A stretch of DNA of 64,000 nt, from positions 62,001 to 126,000 of the forward strand of contig JAUNEG010000001.1 in assembly GCA_030525685.1 (NCBI GenBank), given 5' to 3'. Source of the DNA: Atopobiaceae bacterium. Its GTDB lineage: Bacteria; Actinomycetota; Coriobacteriia; Coriobacteriales; Atopobiaceae. The notes beneath the pieces were generated by a model that ran no database searches, was not told the DNA's origin, and saw nothing but the letters and a program-made list of their open reading frames with translations. Positions 53,079 through 62,490 of the stretch are shown piece by piece. Numbering within the stretch: position 1 is the stretch's first letter; each line of letters starts with the position of its first letter. The translations under genes were made by a program, and so were the position numbers.

Positions 53079-54278
53079 GTGGTTCCTGACTGGATGCCCT
53101 ACCTCTGTCTGTTCTGCTCGTCGCTGCTGGTCGCCCTCGTCACGACGCCGCTGGCCCGCCGTCTCGCGGTGCGCGTCGGCGCCGTCGACCGCCCCAGCGC
53201 CCGCCGCATCAACAAGAAGCCCATTCCGCGCATGGGCGGCGTCGCCATCTTCGCCGGCATCGTGGCCGCCTTCGTTGTCCAGTATCTGGGGACCACCTAC
53301 CTGGGCTGGCCGGTCGTCCTCGTCCCCTCGCCGCACCTGCAGGTCAACTACTGGCTGCTCGTGCTCGCCTTCCTCGCCATCTTCGTCACGGGCGTCCTCG
53401 ACGACACCTACTCCCTGAAGCCCCGCCAGAAGCTCGCGGGGCAGGTGCTCGCGGCCGTGCTCGCGGTCGCGGGAGGACTCGTGATCGGGGTCATCGACAA
53501 CCCCTTCGCGTACGGCTTCATCAGCCTGGGGTGGATCGCCTATCCCGTGACGGTCGTCTACCTGGTGGCCTACACGAACATCATCAACCTCATCGACGGC
53601 CTCGACGGCCTCGCCGCCGGCATCTCCGCCATCGCGAGCCTCACTATGTTCGTGCTCTCGGTCCTGGCCGGCCGCCTCGACGCTGCGTCGCTCGCCATCG
53701 CCGTGACGGGCTCGTCGCTGGGCTTCCTCCGCTACAACTTCCACCCCGCCTCCGTCTTCATGGGGGACTCCGGCGCGCTCACGCTCGGGTTCGCGCTCGG
53801 CGCCGTCTCCCTGCTCTCGGTGACGCGCGTGGCGGGCCTCACGACGATCATCGTGCCCCTGGTCATAGCCTCGGTGCCCATCATCGACACCTTCTCCGCC
53901 ATCGTGCGGCGCCTGCGCGGCCACACGAGCATCAGCCGCGCCGACCGCGGCCACATCCACCACCGCCTGCTCGCCGAGGGGTTCGACCAGCGCCAGGCGG
54001 CCCTGCTCGTGTACGCGTGGACGGCGCTTCTGTGCGTGGGCTCGCTCGTCATGACGCAGGTGAGCACCATGCCGCGCATCCTCATCTTCGTCGTGCTGCT
54101 GGGTGTCTCCTTCGCCTTCGCCCACCACCTGCACCTCTTCGAGCCGGTGCTCCTTCACCACTACGATCCCAAGACCGGCGAGGACGAGCTGATCACCCCC
54201 GTCGACGACGCCTTCGAGGAGGAGGCCGAGAAGATCCACGGCTCCGGCCTCCGCCGACGCGGGTGGCGGCGCCCGTGA
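53079..54278 (+). CDS. WecA/TagO-family undecaprenyl-phosphate sugar-1-phosphate transferase
   Basis: A 399-residue membrane enzyme with about 11 helices that starts lipid-linked glycan synthesis. Family motifs: RMGGVAIF, the DD pair in TGVLDDTYSLKPRQKL (about 108), NLIDGLDGLAAG (about 166), FMGDSGAL and the loop RGHIHHRLL. GTG at 53079 has GGAAGGGGG upstream; an ATG at 53094 is possible. A ~40-residue acidic cytoplasmic tail follows the last helix. It overlaps the next gene (GTGA). Confidence 0.9.
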   Translation: MVPDWMPYLCLFCSSLLVALVTTPLARRLAVRVGAVDRPSARRINKKPIPRMGGVAIFAGIVAAFVVQYLGTTYLGWPVVLVPSPHLQVNYWLLVLAFLAIFVTGVLDDTYSLKPRQKLAGQVLAAVLAVAGGLVIGVIDNPFAYGFISLGWIAYPVTVVYLVAYTNIINLIDGLDGLAAGISAIASLTMFVLSVLAGRLDAASLAIAVTGSSLGFLRYNFHPASVFMGDSGALTLGFALGAVSLLSVTRVAGLTTIIVPLVIASVPIIDTFSAIVRRLRGHTSISRADRGHIHHRLLAEGFDQRQAALLVYAWTALLCVGSLVMTQVSTMPRILIFVVLLGVSFAFAHHLHLFEPVLLHHYDPKTGEDELITPVDDAFEEEAEKIHGSGLRRRGWRRP

Positions 54279-55246
54279 GCGACGCCCGCCCGGCGGACCC
54301 GCTCGCTGCGTCCGCCTATGACGCCTGCGAGCTCTGCCCGCGCCGCTGCCGAGCGCGCAGGTCGCAGGGGCGGGCCGGCCGGTGCGGCATGACCTCGGAG
54401 CTCCGCGTGGCGAGAAGCGCTCTGCACCCCTGGGAGGAGCCGCCGATCTCGGGCGAGTCCGGATCGGGCGCCATCTTCTTCTCCGGCTGCCCGCTCGGCT
54501 GCGTGTTCTGCCAGAACCACGAGATCTCGGGCGAGGGCTTCGGCGTCGCCGTCTCCGCGCGCCGTCTCGCGCAGATGATGCTGGAGCTTCAGGCGCAGGG
54601 CGCCCTCAACGTCAACCTGGTGACCCCGCTGCACTTCTCGCCGCAGGTCCGCGAGGCCGTGGGGCTCGCCAGGGAGGCCGGGCTCGGGCTGCCCGTCGTC
54701 TGCAACACCTCGGGCTACGAGCTCCCCGAGGTCGTGGCGGCGCTCGGGGGCGTCGTGGACGTGTGGCTCACGGACTTCAAGTACGCGGACGGCGCGCTCT
54801 CTGGCGCTCCCGACTATCCCGAGGTCGCGGCCTCCGCGCTCGAGGCAATGCTCGAGTCGCTCCGCGCCGCCGGCGGCCGCGAGGTCGGCTCGGACGGCGC
54901 CATGCGACGCGGCATCATCGTCCGCCACCTCGTGCTCCCCGGGCACGCTGACGACTCGTGCGCCGTGCTGGACCGCGTCTGGGAGATCGCGGGCAACGAG
55001 GCCGACCTCTCGGTCATGAACCAGTACACGCCGAACGAGGCGTGCCGTCGCGCCGGAGGCGATCTCGCGCGCGCCGTCACCGACGAGGAGTACGAGATCG
55101 TGCTCTGCCACGCCGACGACCTCGGCTTCGAGCGCATCTGGTGGCAGGAGGGCGGCACCGTCTCGGAGAGCTTCGTGCCTGCCTTCGACGCAACGGGCGT
55201 CGACGGGCCGGAACTCGGGCCCACGCCCGTCGCGCAAGCGGTATAA
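54275..55246 (+). CDS. Radical SAM protein, PflX-like (COG1313)
   Basis: A 323-residue putative pyruvate-formate-lyase-activating-type enzyme. The SAM-cluster motif CPLGCVFCQNHEIS (CxxxCxxC, about residue 71) follows an N-terminal Cys cluster (CELCPRRCRARRSQGRAGRCG in part) that is typical of this COG. The GTG at 54275 is set by the four-base overlap with the transferase gene. The true substrate of this family is unknown; there is no pfl gene nearby. Confidence 0.85.
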   Translation: MSDARPADPLAASAYDACELCPRRCRARRSQGRAGRCGMTSELRVARSALHPWEEPPISGESGSGAIFFSGCPLGCVFCQNHEISGEGFGVAVSARRLAQMMLELQAQGALNVNLVTPLHFSPQVREAVGLAREAGLGLPVVCNTSGYELPEVVAALGGVVDVWLTDFKYADGALSGAPDYPEVAASALEAMLESLRAAGGREVGSDGAMRRGIIVRHLVLPGHADDSCAVLDRVWEIAGNEADLSVMNQYTPNEACRRAGGDLARAVTDEEYEIVLCHADDLGFERIWWQEGGTVSESFVPAFDATGVDGPELGPTPVAQAV

Positions 55247-55283
55247 CTGTAGGCAACTGCCGACCCGAGCAGACGGAGGACCC

Positions 55284-55595
55284 ATGGCAGACAACGCTGG
55301 CCTCACCGACGAGGAGCGCGCCGAGCTGGAGCAGCTGCGCGCCGAGAAGGCCGCGCGGCAGCAGGCCGAGAAGGACGCCGCCGAGCGCGCCGAGCTGGAG
55401 CGCCTGCGGGCGCAGCGAGCCGCCGACGAGGCCGAGCGCGCCGCGCGGGCCCGCGACGAGCAGGCGCTCGCGCGCGCCCGCGCGCTCATGGAGCCCGACG
55501 AGGACGACCTCCGGATGCCCCTGGGCCAGAAGATCGTCATTCTCGCCATCGTCGGCGTCGCCGCCATCTGGCTCGCCGTCACCATCCTCGGATAG
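55284..55595 (+). CDS. Small tail-anchored coiled-coil protein
   Basis: 103 residues: a charged coil (ERAELEQLRAEKAARQQAEK onward), an acidic gap MEPDEDDLRMP and one C-terminal helix (KIVILAIVGVAAIWLAVTIL). It has the same layout as the larger 409-residue protein at 24.1 kb. GGAGGACCC precedes the ATG. It is nine bases before pncB. Function unknown. Confidence 0.7.
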   Translation: MADNAGLTDEERAELEQLRAEKAARQQAEKDAAERAELERLRAQRAADEAERAARARDEQALARARALMEPDEDDLRMPLGQKIVILAIVGVAAIWLAVTILG

Positions 55596-55603
55596 GAGGG
55601 CAC

Positions 55604-57094
55604 ATGTCTCTCACCGACCGCACCAAGCCCACCGACGTCTCCCTCAACACCGACCTCTACGAGCTCACCATGGCCCAGGGCTTCTGGGAGGCCGGGCTCA
55701 CCGGCGCCCAGGCCTGCTTCAATGCCTTCTTCCGTGACTGCCCGTTCGACGGCGGATACGCCGTGTGCTGCGGAACTGGACAGATCGCCGACCTCGTGGA
55801 GAACTTCGTCTTCGAGGATGACGACATCGACTACCTGACGAGCATCCAGGCGCCGGGCGGCGGCCCCATGTTCAAGTCGAGCTTCCTCGAGTTCCTGCGC
55901 AACCACCGCCTCGACCTCACGATCCACGCCGTCCCGGAGGGCCAGGTTGTCTTTGGCCGCGAGCCCATGGTGCGCGTCGAGGGTCCCGTCATCGACTGCC
56001 AGCTCATCGAGACCGCCCTGCTCAACCTCGTGAACTTCCAGACGCTCGTGGCCAGCAAGACCGCGCGCGTGGTACGCGCCGCCGAGGGTCACCCCGTCTC
56101 CGATTTCGGCCTGCGCCGCGCCCAGGGTCCCGACGGCGGCCTCGCCGTCGCGCGGGCCTCTTACATCGCCGGCGCCTCCTCGACCTCCAACGTCCTCGCC
56201 GGAAAGATCTACGGCATCCCCGTCTTCGGCACGCATGCCCACTCGTGGGTCATGGCGTTCCCGAGCGAACTCGAGGCGTTCCGCGCGTTTGCCAAGTCCA
56301 GCCCCAGGAACTGCGTGCTGTTGCTCGACACCTACGACGTGCACCAGGGCATCAGAAACGCCATCACCGTCGCCAAGGAGATGGAGGCCGCCGGCGAGCG
56401 TCTCTCCGCCGTGCGCCTGGACTCGGGTGACCTCGCACGCCTCTCCAAGGAGGCCCGCGCCGCCTTCGACGAGGCTGGCCTACCCTACGTCAAGATCTCC
56501 GTCTCCAACGACCTCGACGAGTACACGATTCAGTCGCTCTTCGCCCAGGGCGCGCCCATCGACTCGTTCGGCGTGGGCACCAAGCTCGCCACCTGCGACC
56601 CGCAGCCGTCGCTCGGCGGCGTCTACAAGCTCTCCGCCGTCCGTCGCGGCGCCGACGAGCCCTGGACTCCCGTCATCAAGCTCTCCGAGCAGTCCTACAA
56701 GCGCACAATCCCCGGCGTCCAGCACGTCCTGCGCTACTTCGACCAGGCCGGACGCCCGACGGCGGACATGCTCGTCGTCGACGAGGTCGCCCGCGTCGGA
56801 GATGCCCGCGAGATGGTGGACATCGTGGACCCCTACCTCACGCACCGGCTCTCCGGCGAGCCCGTCGAGCTTCTCGTCAAGATGGTCGAGCGCGGATCGC
56901 GCTGCGGCGAGCCCGAGGGCATCGAGGCGGCCCGCGAGCGCTGCCGCGATGCGCTCATGCGACTCGACCCCGTCGTGGCGCGCTTCCTCAACCCGCAGAC
57001 CTACCCCGTGGGTCTCGAGCTCGGCCTCGCCGACCTCCGCAGCCGCCTCGCGCGCGAGGAGCGCGCGGAGTCCGGCCGCCCCACGGCCGAGTAG
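55604..57094 (+). CDS. pncB: Nicotinate phosphoribosyltransferase
   Basis: A 496-residue NAD-salvage enzyme. N-terminal TDLYELTMAQGFWEAG, central FGTHAHSWVMAFPSE with the phospho-accepting His, VRLDSGDLARLSKEAR and the C-terminal FGVGTKLATC are characteristic. The length fits the longer bacterial type. ATAGGAGGGCAC precedes the ATG. Confidence 0.95.
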   Translation: MSLTDRTKPTDVSLNTDLYELTMAQGFWEAGLTGAQACFNAFFRDCPFDGGYAVCCGTGQIADLVENFVFEDDDIDYLTSIQAPGGGPMFKSSFLEFLRNHRLDLTIHAVPEGQVVFGREPMVRVEGPVIDCQLIETALLNLVNFQTLVASKTARVVRAAEGHPVSDFGLRRAQGPDGGLAVARASYIAGASSTSNVLAGKIYGIPVFGTHAHSWVMAFPSELEAFRAFAKSSPRNCVLLLDTYDVHQGIRNAITVAKEMEAAGERLSAVRLDSGDLARLSKEARAAFDEAGLPYVKISVSNDLDEYTIQSLFAQGAPIDSFGVGTKLATCDPQPSLGGVYKLSAVRRGADEPWTPVIKLSEQSYKRTIPGVQHVLRYFDQAGRPTADMLVVDEVARVGDAREMVDIVDPYLTHRLSGEPVELLVKMVERGSRCGEPEGIEAARERCRDALMRLDPVVARFLNPQTYPVGLELGLADLRSRLAREERAESGRPTAE

Positions 57095-57122
57095 CGGGAG
57101 CCGGCGCCCAATTTCGCGACTC

Positions 57123-57131
57123 TGGTACACT
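57123..57131 (+). promoter_or_regulatory. argS promoter, extended -10
   Basis: TGGTACACT, 36 bases before the argS ATG, fits the local extended -10 pattern. Confidence 0.45.
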
Positions 57132-57167
57132 TGCCCGGTTGCAACGTGCCTTTGAACAGGAGATGAG

Positions 57168-59012
57168 ATGCCCGAGAAGATCGAGGAGCTGCTGCGCGCC
57201 GCGCTCACGGCCGCCCAGGAGGCCGGCGAGCTGCCGGAGTTTGACGTCAACGACCTCGGACTCGAGCGACCTGCCGTCCCGTGCAACGGCGACTGGAGCT
57301 CCACGCTGGCGATGCGCTCCGCCAAGCTCGCGCACCGCGCGCCGCGCCAGATCGCCGACGCCATCGTCGCCCACCTTCCCGCCGACCCCGCCGTCGACCG
57401 CGTCGAGGTGGCCGGCCCCGGCTTCATCAACTTCTACCTCGCCACGGCCTCCGCGAACGAGGTCTTCCGCACCGTCTGCGAGCAGGGTCGCGACTACGCA
57501 CGCTCCGAGATGGGCGCGGGAGAGAAGGTCCAGGTCGAGTTCGTCTCCGCCAACCCCGTGGGCCCGCTGCACATCGGCCACGGCCGCTGGGCGGCGCTCG
57601 GCGACTCCCTCTGCCGCGTGTTCGAGCACGCCGGATTCGACGTGGAGCGCGAGTACTACATCAACGACCACGGCTCTCAGATGGACGTCTTCGGCCACTC
57701 GGTCTCCATGCGCTACCGCCAGCTCCTCGAGGTGATGGGGGAGAGGGGCTGCGACCTGCAGGCCGCCCGCGAGGCGCTGCTCGCCGACCGCGAGGCCTTC
57801 GTTGCCGACGAGGACGACAGCCGCCCCGAGACGCACCCGCTCACCGACGCCTTCAACGAGGCCCTCGGCGGCAACGCCTACGGCGGCGACTACATCGTCG
57901 ACATCGCCGCGCGCTTCCGGGAGGAGGACGGCGACAAATGGGCCTCCGTCCCCGAGGAGGAGCGCATGGCGGAGTTCCGCGAGCGCGGCTACCTCTGGAT
58001 GCTCGACTCCATCCGCGGGACCTGCCACGACGCCCGCTGCGACTTCGACGTCTGGTTCTCCGAGCGCAGCCTCTACGTCAAGGACGAGACGGGCACCTCC
58101 GCCGTCGACCGCGCGCTCGCTTCCCTCGACGAGCTCGGCCACCTCTACCGCGACGAGGCCGGAGCCCTGTGGTTCCGCTCCACCACCTTCGGCGACGACA
58201 AGGACCGCGTGCTGATCAAGACCAACGGCGAGTACACCTACTTCGCCTCCGACGTCGCCTACCACTGGAACAAGTTCCAGCGCGTCGACCACGTGATCGA
58301 CATCTGGGGCGCCGACCACCACGGCTACATCCAGCGCGTCCAGTCCGCCTGCGAGGCCCTCGGCTATCCCACGCAGTTCGAGGTCCTTCTCGGCCAGCTC
58401 GTGAACCTGCTGCGCGACGGCAACCCCGTGCGCATGTCCAAGCGCAAGGGCACGATGGTCACCTTCGACGAGCTGCTCGCCGAGGTGGGGGCCGACGCCA
58501 CGCGCTACACGCTGATCTCCAAGTCGTCCAACCAGATGATCGACTTCGACATCGAGCGCGTGAAGCGCCAGGACAACACCAACCCGGTCTACTACGTGCA
58601 GTACGCGCACGCCCGCATCTGCTCGATCCTGCGCCGCGGCGCGGGCGTCACCGTCGAGGAGGCCGCCGAGCTCGGCATGGACGAGGTCGCGCGCCGCGCG
58701 GTGGGCGAGGCCTACGACCTCGGCCTGCTCGTCGACCCCGCCGAGGCGGCGCTCGCCCGCAAGATCGCCGAGCTCCCCGGCCTGGTCGAGAGCTGCGCGC
58801 GCGACCGAGCGCCGTTCCGGCTCACGCACTACGCCGAGGAGCTCGCGGCGGAGTTCCACTCGTTCTATGCCGCGTGCCAGGTGCTCCCCGGCGCCGGTCG
58901 TCCGCTCGACGAGGCGCTCTCCCACGCCCGCCTCGTCGCCTGCGACGCCACGCGGCGCGTGCTCGCGCTCACGCTCGAGCTGATCGGCGTCTCCGCCCCC
59001 CAGAGCATGTAG
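57168..59012 (+). CDS. argS: Arginyl-tRNA synthetase
   Basis: A 614-residue class I synthetase. N-terminal additional domain, HIGH in GPLHIGHGRWAALGD (about residue 135), the KMSKS equivalent RMSKRKGTMV (about 422) and the DALR anticodon domain with VQYAHARICSILR. There is an insertion of about 50 residues after the catalytic start (MGERGCDLQAAREALLADRE). AACAGGAGATGAG precedes the ATG. Confidence 0.95.
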   Translation: MPEKIEELLRAALTAAQEAGELPEFDVNDLGLERPAVPCNGDWSSTLAMRSAKLAHRAPRQIADAIVAHLPADPAVDRVEVAGPGFINFYLATASANEVFRTVCEQGRDYARSEMGAGEKVQVEFVSANPVGPLHIGHGRWAALGDSLCRVFEHAGFDVEREYYINDHGSQMDVFGHSVSMRYRQLLEVMGERGCDLQAAREALLADREAFVADEDDSRPETHPLTDAFNEALGGNAYGGDYIVDIAARFREEDGDKWASVPEEERMAEFRERGYLWMLDSIRGTCHDARCDFDVWFSERSLYVKDETGTSAVDRALASLDELGHLYRDEAGALWFRSTTFGDDKDRVLIKTNGEYTYFASDVAYHWNKFQRVDHVIDIWGADHHGYIQRVQSACEALGYPTQFEVLLGQLVNLLRDGNPVRMSKRKGTMVTFDELLAEVGADATRYTLISKSSNQMIDFDIERVKRQDNTNPVYYVQYAHARICSILRRGAGVTVEEAAELGMDEVARRAVGEAYDLGLLVDPAEAALARKIAELPGLVESCARDRAPFRLTHYAEELAAEFHSFYAACQVLPGAGRPLDEALSHARLVACDATRRVLALTLELIGVSAPQSM

Positions 59013-59070
59013 GCCCCGGGCGCGCCGTCGCGTCCGCGCGGCGCGCCCGCTATGTGCGTCTTTTATAAAT

Positions 59071-59113
59071 CATCAAAAAGCCTTGATGCGAAAACGATTT
59101 TTTCCTGTATACT
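59071..59113 (+). promoter_or_regulatory. Promoter with inverted repeat before the MarR-like gene
   Basis: In an AT-rich stretch, CATCAA and TTGATG (59071 and 59083) form a perfect inverted repeat, and TATACT at 59108 is a good -10 with TTGATG 19 bp upstream. The repeat overlapping the -35 is a likely autoregulation site. Confidence 0.55.
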
Positions 59114-59196
59114 GCCCGTCATTGAAATGGCAACGCGGGCGCGGCCCCTATGCTGCGTCTCGTTTGTCGAAGACCTTTTGAAGACAGGGGCGTGTC

Positions 59197-59883
59197 GTGG
59201 ACCTCAAGGAATTCATGTCCGTGCGTCGGGCATACAACATCGTTCGCCAGATGGTCGGTGCCAAGGAGCGCCTCACCTTCGAGGAGTTCGCGATCGTCTG
59301 CCACTTGGCGGCCGCCGCCGAGGCCCTGAAGACCTCCGCCATCGCCGAGTACCAGGGCGCCCTTCGCCCCACCATGACGCACCGCACCAACCGCCTCGAG
59401 GAGCTCGGCCTCATCGAGCGCTCCGAGGGCGAGAAGGACCGTCGCAACGTCGTGTGCTCCGCGTCGGACCTCGGTCGCTCCCGGGTCCTCGAGCTCGCCG
59501 AGCTCACGCGCGCCCAGATTCCCACCGGTCGCGCCCTCTCCCGCACCTCCGCGGAGCGCATCCTCAAGTACGTCGACGCCATGGGCTCGTTCTTCTGCAA
59601 GGCCGGTGACCTCGTTCTCCTCGGCCTCTATGCCTCCGACGAGGAGCCGCTCACGATCATGCAGCTCGTCGACGCCCTCGGGCTGCTCCAGCCCACGGTG
59701 TCCATGTCCGTCTCCTCCCTCGCCGCCCGCGGGCTGGTCACGCGCGACCACGAGGCGTCCGGCTCCCACACCACGAGCGTCTCCCTCACTCGCGAGGGCC
59801 GTGCCGCCGCCGCCGACATCACCGCGCGCATCGAGGAGATCGTCGTCCGTCGCAAGGCCCGCAAGTCCGCCGAGGCCGAGTGA
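59197..59883 (+). CDS. Tandem winged-helix MarR-like regulator
   Basis: A 228-residue protein with two MarR-type winged helices in one chain: residues ~25-95 (LRPTMTHRTNRLEELGLIER, EGEKDRRNVV) and ~140-215 (LQPTVSMSVSSLAARGLVTR, TTSVSLTREGR). Ordinary MarR proteins have one per chain and act as dimers, so this chain may mimic a dimer or bind two sites. GTG start at 59197 with AGGGG upstream. It is monocistronic between argS and rho. Ligand and targets unknown. Confidence 0.82.
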   Translation: MDLKEFMSVRRAYNIVRQMVGAKERLTFEEFAIVCHLAAAAEALKTSAIAEYQGALRPTMTHRTNRLEELGLIERSEGEKDRRNVVCSASDLGRSRVLELAELTRAQIPTGRALSRTSAERILKYVDAMGSFFCKAGDLVLLGLYASDEEPLTIMQLVDALGLLQPTVSMSVSSLAARGLVTRDHEASGSHTTSVSLTREGRAAAADITARIEEIVVRRKARKSAEAE

Positions 59884-59959
59884 TTCCGTCCCAATCGCGC
59901 CCTGTGCCCCGGTCGCTGCAGGCGGCCGGGGCCTTTCTCTTTAAACGTTGCATCGGTCG

Positions 59960-59968
59960 TGCTATAAT
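59960..59968 (+). promoter_or_regulatory. rho promoter, extended -10
   Basis: TGCTATAAT is a consensus -10 with TG extension. A leader of about 135 bases follows. Rho genes are often autoregulated through such leaders. Confidence 0.65.
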
Positions 59969-60109
59969 CTGCCCGGCTTCCGAGGGCTTGGTGCCCGGAT
60001 GCCCGTCCCCCAGAGCACAGTGCTCATAGCGCAGCAAAGCTCCCGTCCCTTGAGCCGGTCGATCGGCGTCGGGCCGTCGTGAGCGAGGCAAACGAGAGGT
60101 AGACAACAT

Positions 60110-61945
60110 ATGACGGATGACGTGACCCCCGCCGCTTCCGAGGCCGTCGAGGCGGACGCCGCCAAGCCGAGGCGCAGGCGCCGCACGAAGGCCGAGATGG
60201 AGGCCGCCCGCGCGGCCGAGGCGGCCGCCGCTGAGGAGGCGCCTCCCGCCAAGCGCCGTCGTGGACGCCCCCGCAAGGCCGACCAGGCCGAGCCCGACCA
60301 GGCTTCTGTCGCGGCCCCCGTCGAGGGTCCCGCCGAGACGTCGGGTGACGAGCCCGCCCCCGCCAAGCGTCGCCGCGGCCGTCCCCGCAAGTCCGACAAG
60401 GCCCCCACTGCCGCATCGGACGAGATGACGCAGGTGACGGATGCCGCCACTGTCGCGAGCTCCGATCCGGCCCCGATGCCCGCCCAGACGCTCGCCGAGG
60501 CCGAGGCCCCGACCGCCCAGGGGGAGGAGCAGCGCCCCGGGAGGCGCCGCCGCCGCGGCAACGGCCAGGGCGCGCCCGCCGCGCCCGCGCCCAAGGCGCA
60601 GGGCGGCCAGGGTCGCCGCAACGGCCAGGGGCGTCGTCGCAACCGCCACCAGCAGGACCTCTCCGCGGAGCCCTCCCTCACCCGCGAGGAGCTCGCCGAG
60701 ATGAAGGTCGCCGAGCTCCGCGCCAAGGCGGCCGAGCTCTCCATCGACTATGCCGGCATGCGCAAGCCCGAGCTCGTCGAGGCGGTCTTCGAGGCAGCGG
60801 CGCGCGCCGAGGGCTTCCGTCCCATCGAGGGCGCGCTCGAGGTCGGCAACGAGGGCTATGGCTGGATCCGCACCGGCAACTACATGGAGGGCGATGACGA
60901 CGCCTTCGTTCACCAGCAGATCATTCGCTCGCTCGGCCTGCGTGCCGGCGACCTGGTGTCCGGCACGGTGGGCCCCGGCCGGGCGAACGGGAAATACCCC
61001 CCGCTGCAGCGCGTGATCACGGTCAACGGCCAGGCCCCTGAGGGCCTCAAGGCCCGTCCGCGCTTCCGCGACCTCACGCCCGTCTATCCCAACGAGCCCC
61101 TGGTCATGGAGTGCGGCAAGGATTCGGTGACCGGCCGTGCCATCGACCTGGTCTCGCCGATCGGCAAGGGCCAGCGCGGCCTCATCGTGTCCCCTCCCAA
61201 GGCGGGCAAGACCACCGTCCTCAAGAAGATCTGCCAGTCCATCGCCGCCAACAACCCCGAGGTGCACCTCTTCTGCCTGCTCGTGGACGAGCGTCCCGAG
61301 GAGGTCACGGACATGGAGCGCTCCATTCGCGGGGAGGTCGTCGCATCCACGTTCGACATGCCCGCGGACAACCACACGCGTGTCGCCGAGCTCGTGATCG
61401 AGCGCGCCAAGCGCCTCGTTGAGCTGGGGGAGGACGTCGTGGTGGTGCTCGACTCCATCACGCGCCTGGCCCGCGCCTACAACCTCGCGGCCCCTGCCTC
61501 CGGCCGCATCCTCTCCGGCGGCGTGGACTCCGCGGCGCTGTACCCGCCCAAGAAGTTCCTCGGCGCCGCCCGCAACATCGAGAACGGCGGCTCGCTCACG
61601 ATCATCGCCTCCGCGCTCGTGGACACGGGCTCCAAGATGGACGAGGTGATCTTCGAGGAGTTCAAGGGCACGGGCAACATGGAGCTCAAACTCGACCGCG
61701 AGCTCGCCGACAAGCGCATCTTCCCTGCCATCGACCCGGTTTCCTCCGGCACGCGCAACGAGGACCTGCTCATCGAGCCCGACTACCAGCCGCTCGTGTG
61801 GGGCATCCGTCGCGTGCTCGCCAACATGAACAACGTCGAGCGCGCCGCACGCGCGCTCGTGAACGGCCTCAAGAGCACCGACAACAACCACGAGTTCCTC
61901 ATCAAGAGCGCCAAGAAGGCGCAGCAGTCCGACTACATCGCGTAG
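60110..61945 (+). CDS. rho: Transcription termination factor Rho with basic N-terminal extension
   Basis: A 611-residue hexameric RNA helicase. The core (about residues 185-611) is ordinary: Rho N domain ([20 protein letters not shown]), RNA-binding fold [13 protein letters not shown], Walker [10 protein letters not shown] (about 361), Walker [17 protein letters not shown] and Q/R-loops. The first ~180 residues are an Ala/Pro/Arg-rich, probably disordered extension with the AT-hook-like KRRRGRPRK repeated twice plus RRRRGNGQG and [17 protein letters not shown]. Such extensions occur in actinobacterial Rho and alter RNA preference. Confidence 0.95.
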   Translation: MTDDVTPAASEAVEADAAKPRRRRRTKAEMEAARAAEAAAAEEAPPAKRRRGRPRKADQAEPDQASVAAPVEGPAETSGDEPAPAKRRRGRPRKSDKAPTAASDEMTQVTDAATVASSDPAPMPAQTLAEAEAPTAQGEEQRPGRRRRRGNGQGAPAAPAPKAQGGQGRRNGQGRRRNRHQQDLSAEPSLTREELAEMKVAELRAKAAELSIDYAGMRKPELVEAVFEAAARAEGFRPIEGALEVGNEGYGWIRTGNYMEGDDDAFVHQQIIRSLGLRAGDLVSGTVGPGRANGKYPPLQRVITVNGQAPEGLKARPRFRDLTPVYPNEPLVMECGKDSVTGRAIDLVSPIGKGQRGLIVSPPKAGKTTVLKKICQSIAANNPEVHLFCLLVDERPEEVTDMERSIRGEVVASTFDMPADNHTRVAELVIERAKRLVELGEDVVVVLDSITRLARAYNLAAPASGRILSGGVDSAALYPPKKFLGAARNIENGGSLTIIASALVDTGSKMDEVIFEEFKGTGNMELKLDRELADKRIFPAIDPVSSGTRNEDLLIEPDYQPLVWGIRRVLANMNNVERAARALVNGLKSTDNNHEFLIKSAKKAQQSDYIA

Positions 61946-62016
61946 CCGTAGCCGCCAGGCACGTCCGACCGGGTCGGCTCCTTCGGGGTCGGCCCGGTGT
62001 CCTTCTCGCCGCGCGC

Positions 62017-62253
62017 CCGTCCCGGAACGGACGGGCTTCTCGCCTAGGAAGGAGGGCTCGCCCCAGAATCGGCGACCTTCTCCCTCTGCGGTGGGGACGC
62101 GTCCCGGAATTGGCGAGATTCACGTGTCCTGAGCGCTGGATGTCCGGGAATCTGCGGGGTTCTCGGGCTGGGAGGGCGGCCGTGCGGAGAAGTTCGCCGT
62201 TTCCGGGACGGGCGACTCGGCCGATGCGTGAAGGCCGCCGTTTCCGAGACGCG
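62017..62253. repeat. Helically phased inverted-repeat array, locus C
   Basis: Four forward units (GGAACG, AGAATC, GGAATT, GGAATC at 62024, 62065, 62106, 62147) are exactly 41 bp apart. After 52 bp come two reversed units (GTTTCC at 62199 and 62240), again 41 bp apart. Flanks match arrays A and B (CGTCCCGG...TTCTCGCC). Array C begins 72 bases after the rho stop, following a short GC-rich hairpin (ACCGGGTCG/CGGCCCGGT). Confidence 0.82.
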
Positions 62254-62316
62254 CCCCGTTGACGACCGGTGCCGGAAAAATATCGCCCCCCAGCGTCAAC
62301 TTCGGTGGAAAGTCGC

Positions 62317-62346
62317 TTGCCCGACGACGGTGGAAACAGGTATATT
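62317..62346 (+). promoter_or_regulatory. Promoter of the 62.5-kb operon
   Basis: TTGCCC (62317-62322) and TATATT (62341-62346) are 18 bp apart; the same TTGCCC -35 is used before infC. CGGTGGAAA occurs twice around it (62303 and 62329). About 140 bases of leader follow with no clear structure. Confidence 0.5.
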
Positions 62347-62490
62347 CGTCACTGTCCGAGCAATCGGTCCATATGTCACGGTACTCGAAGATGAAACGCA
62401 GCCCAAGCCGTTGACGCCGTCCGCCCCCGGAGGGGTGGACTCATGGTTTGAAGCTCGTTTACTCTTCGCACGCTGAAGGGAGCGAGACAC

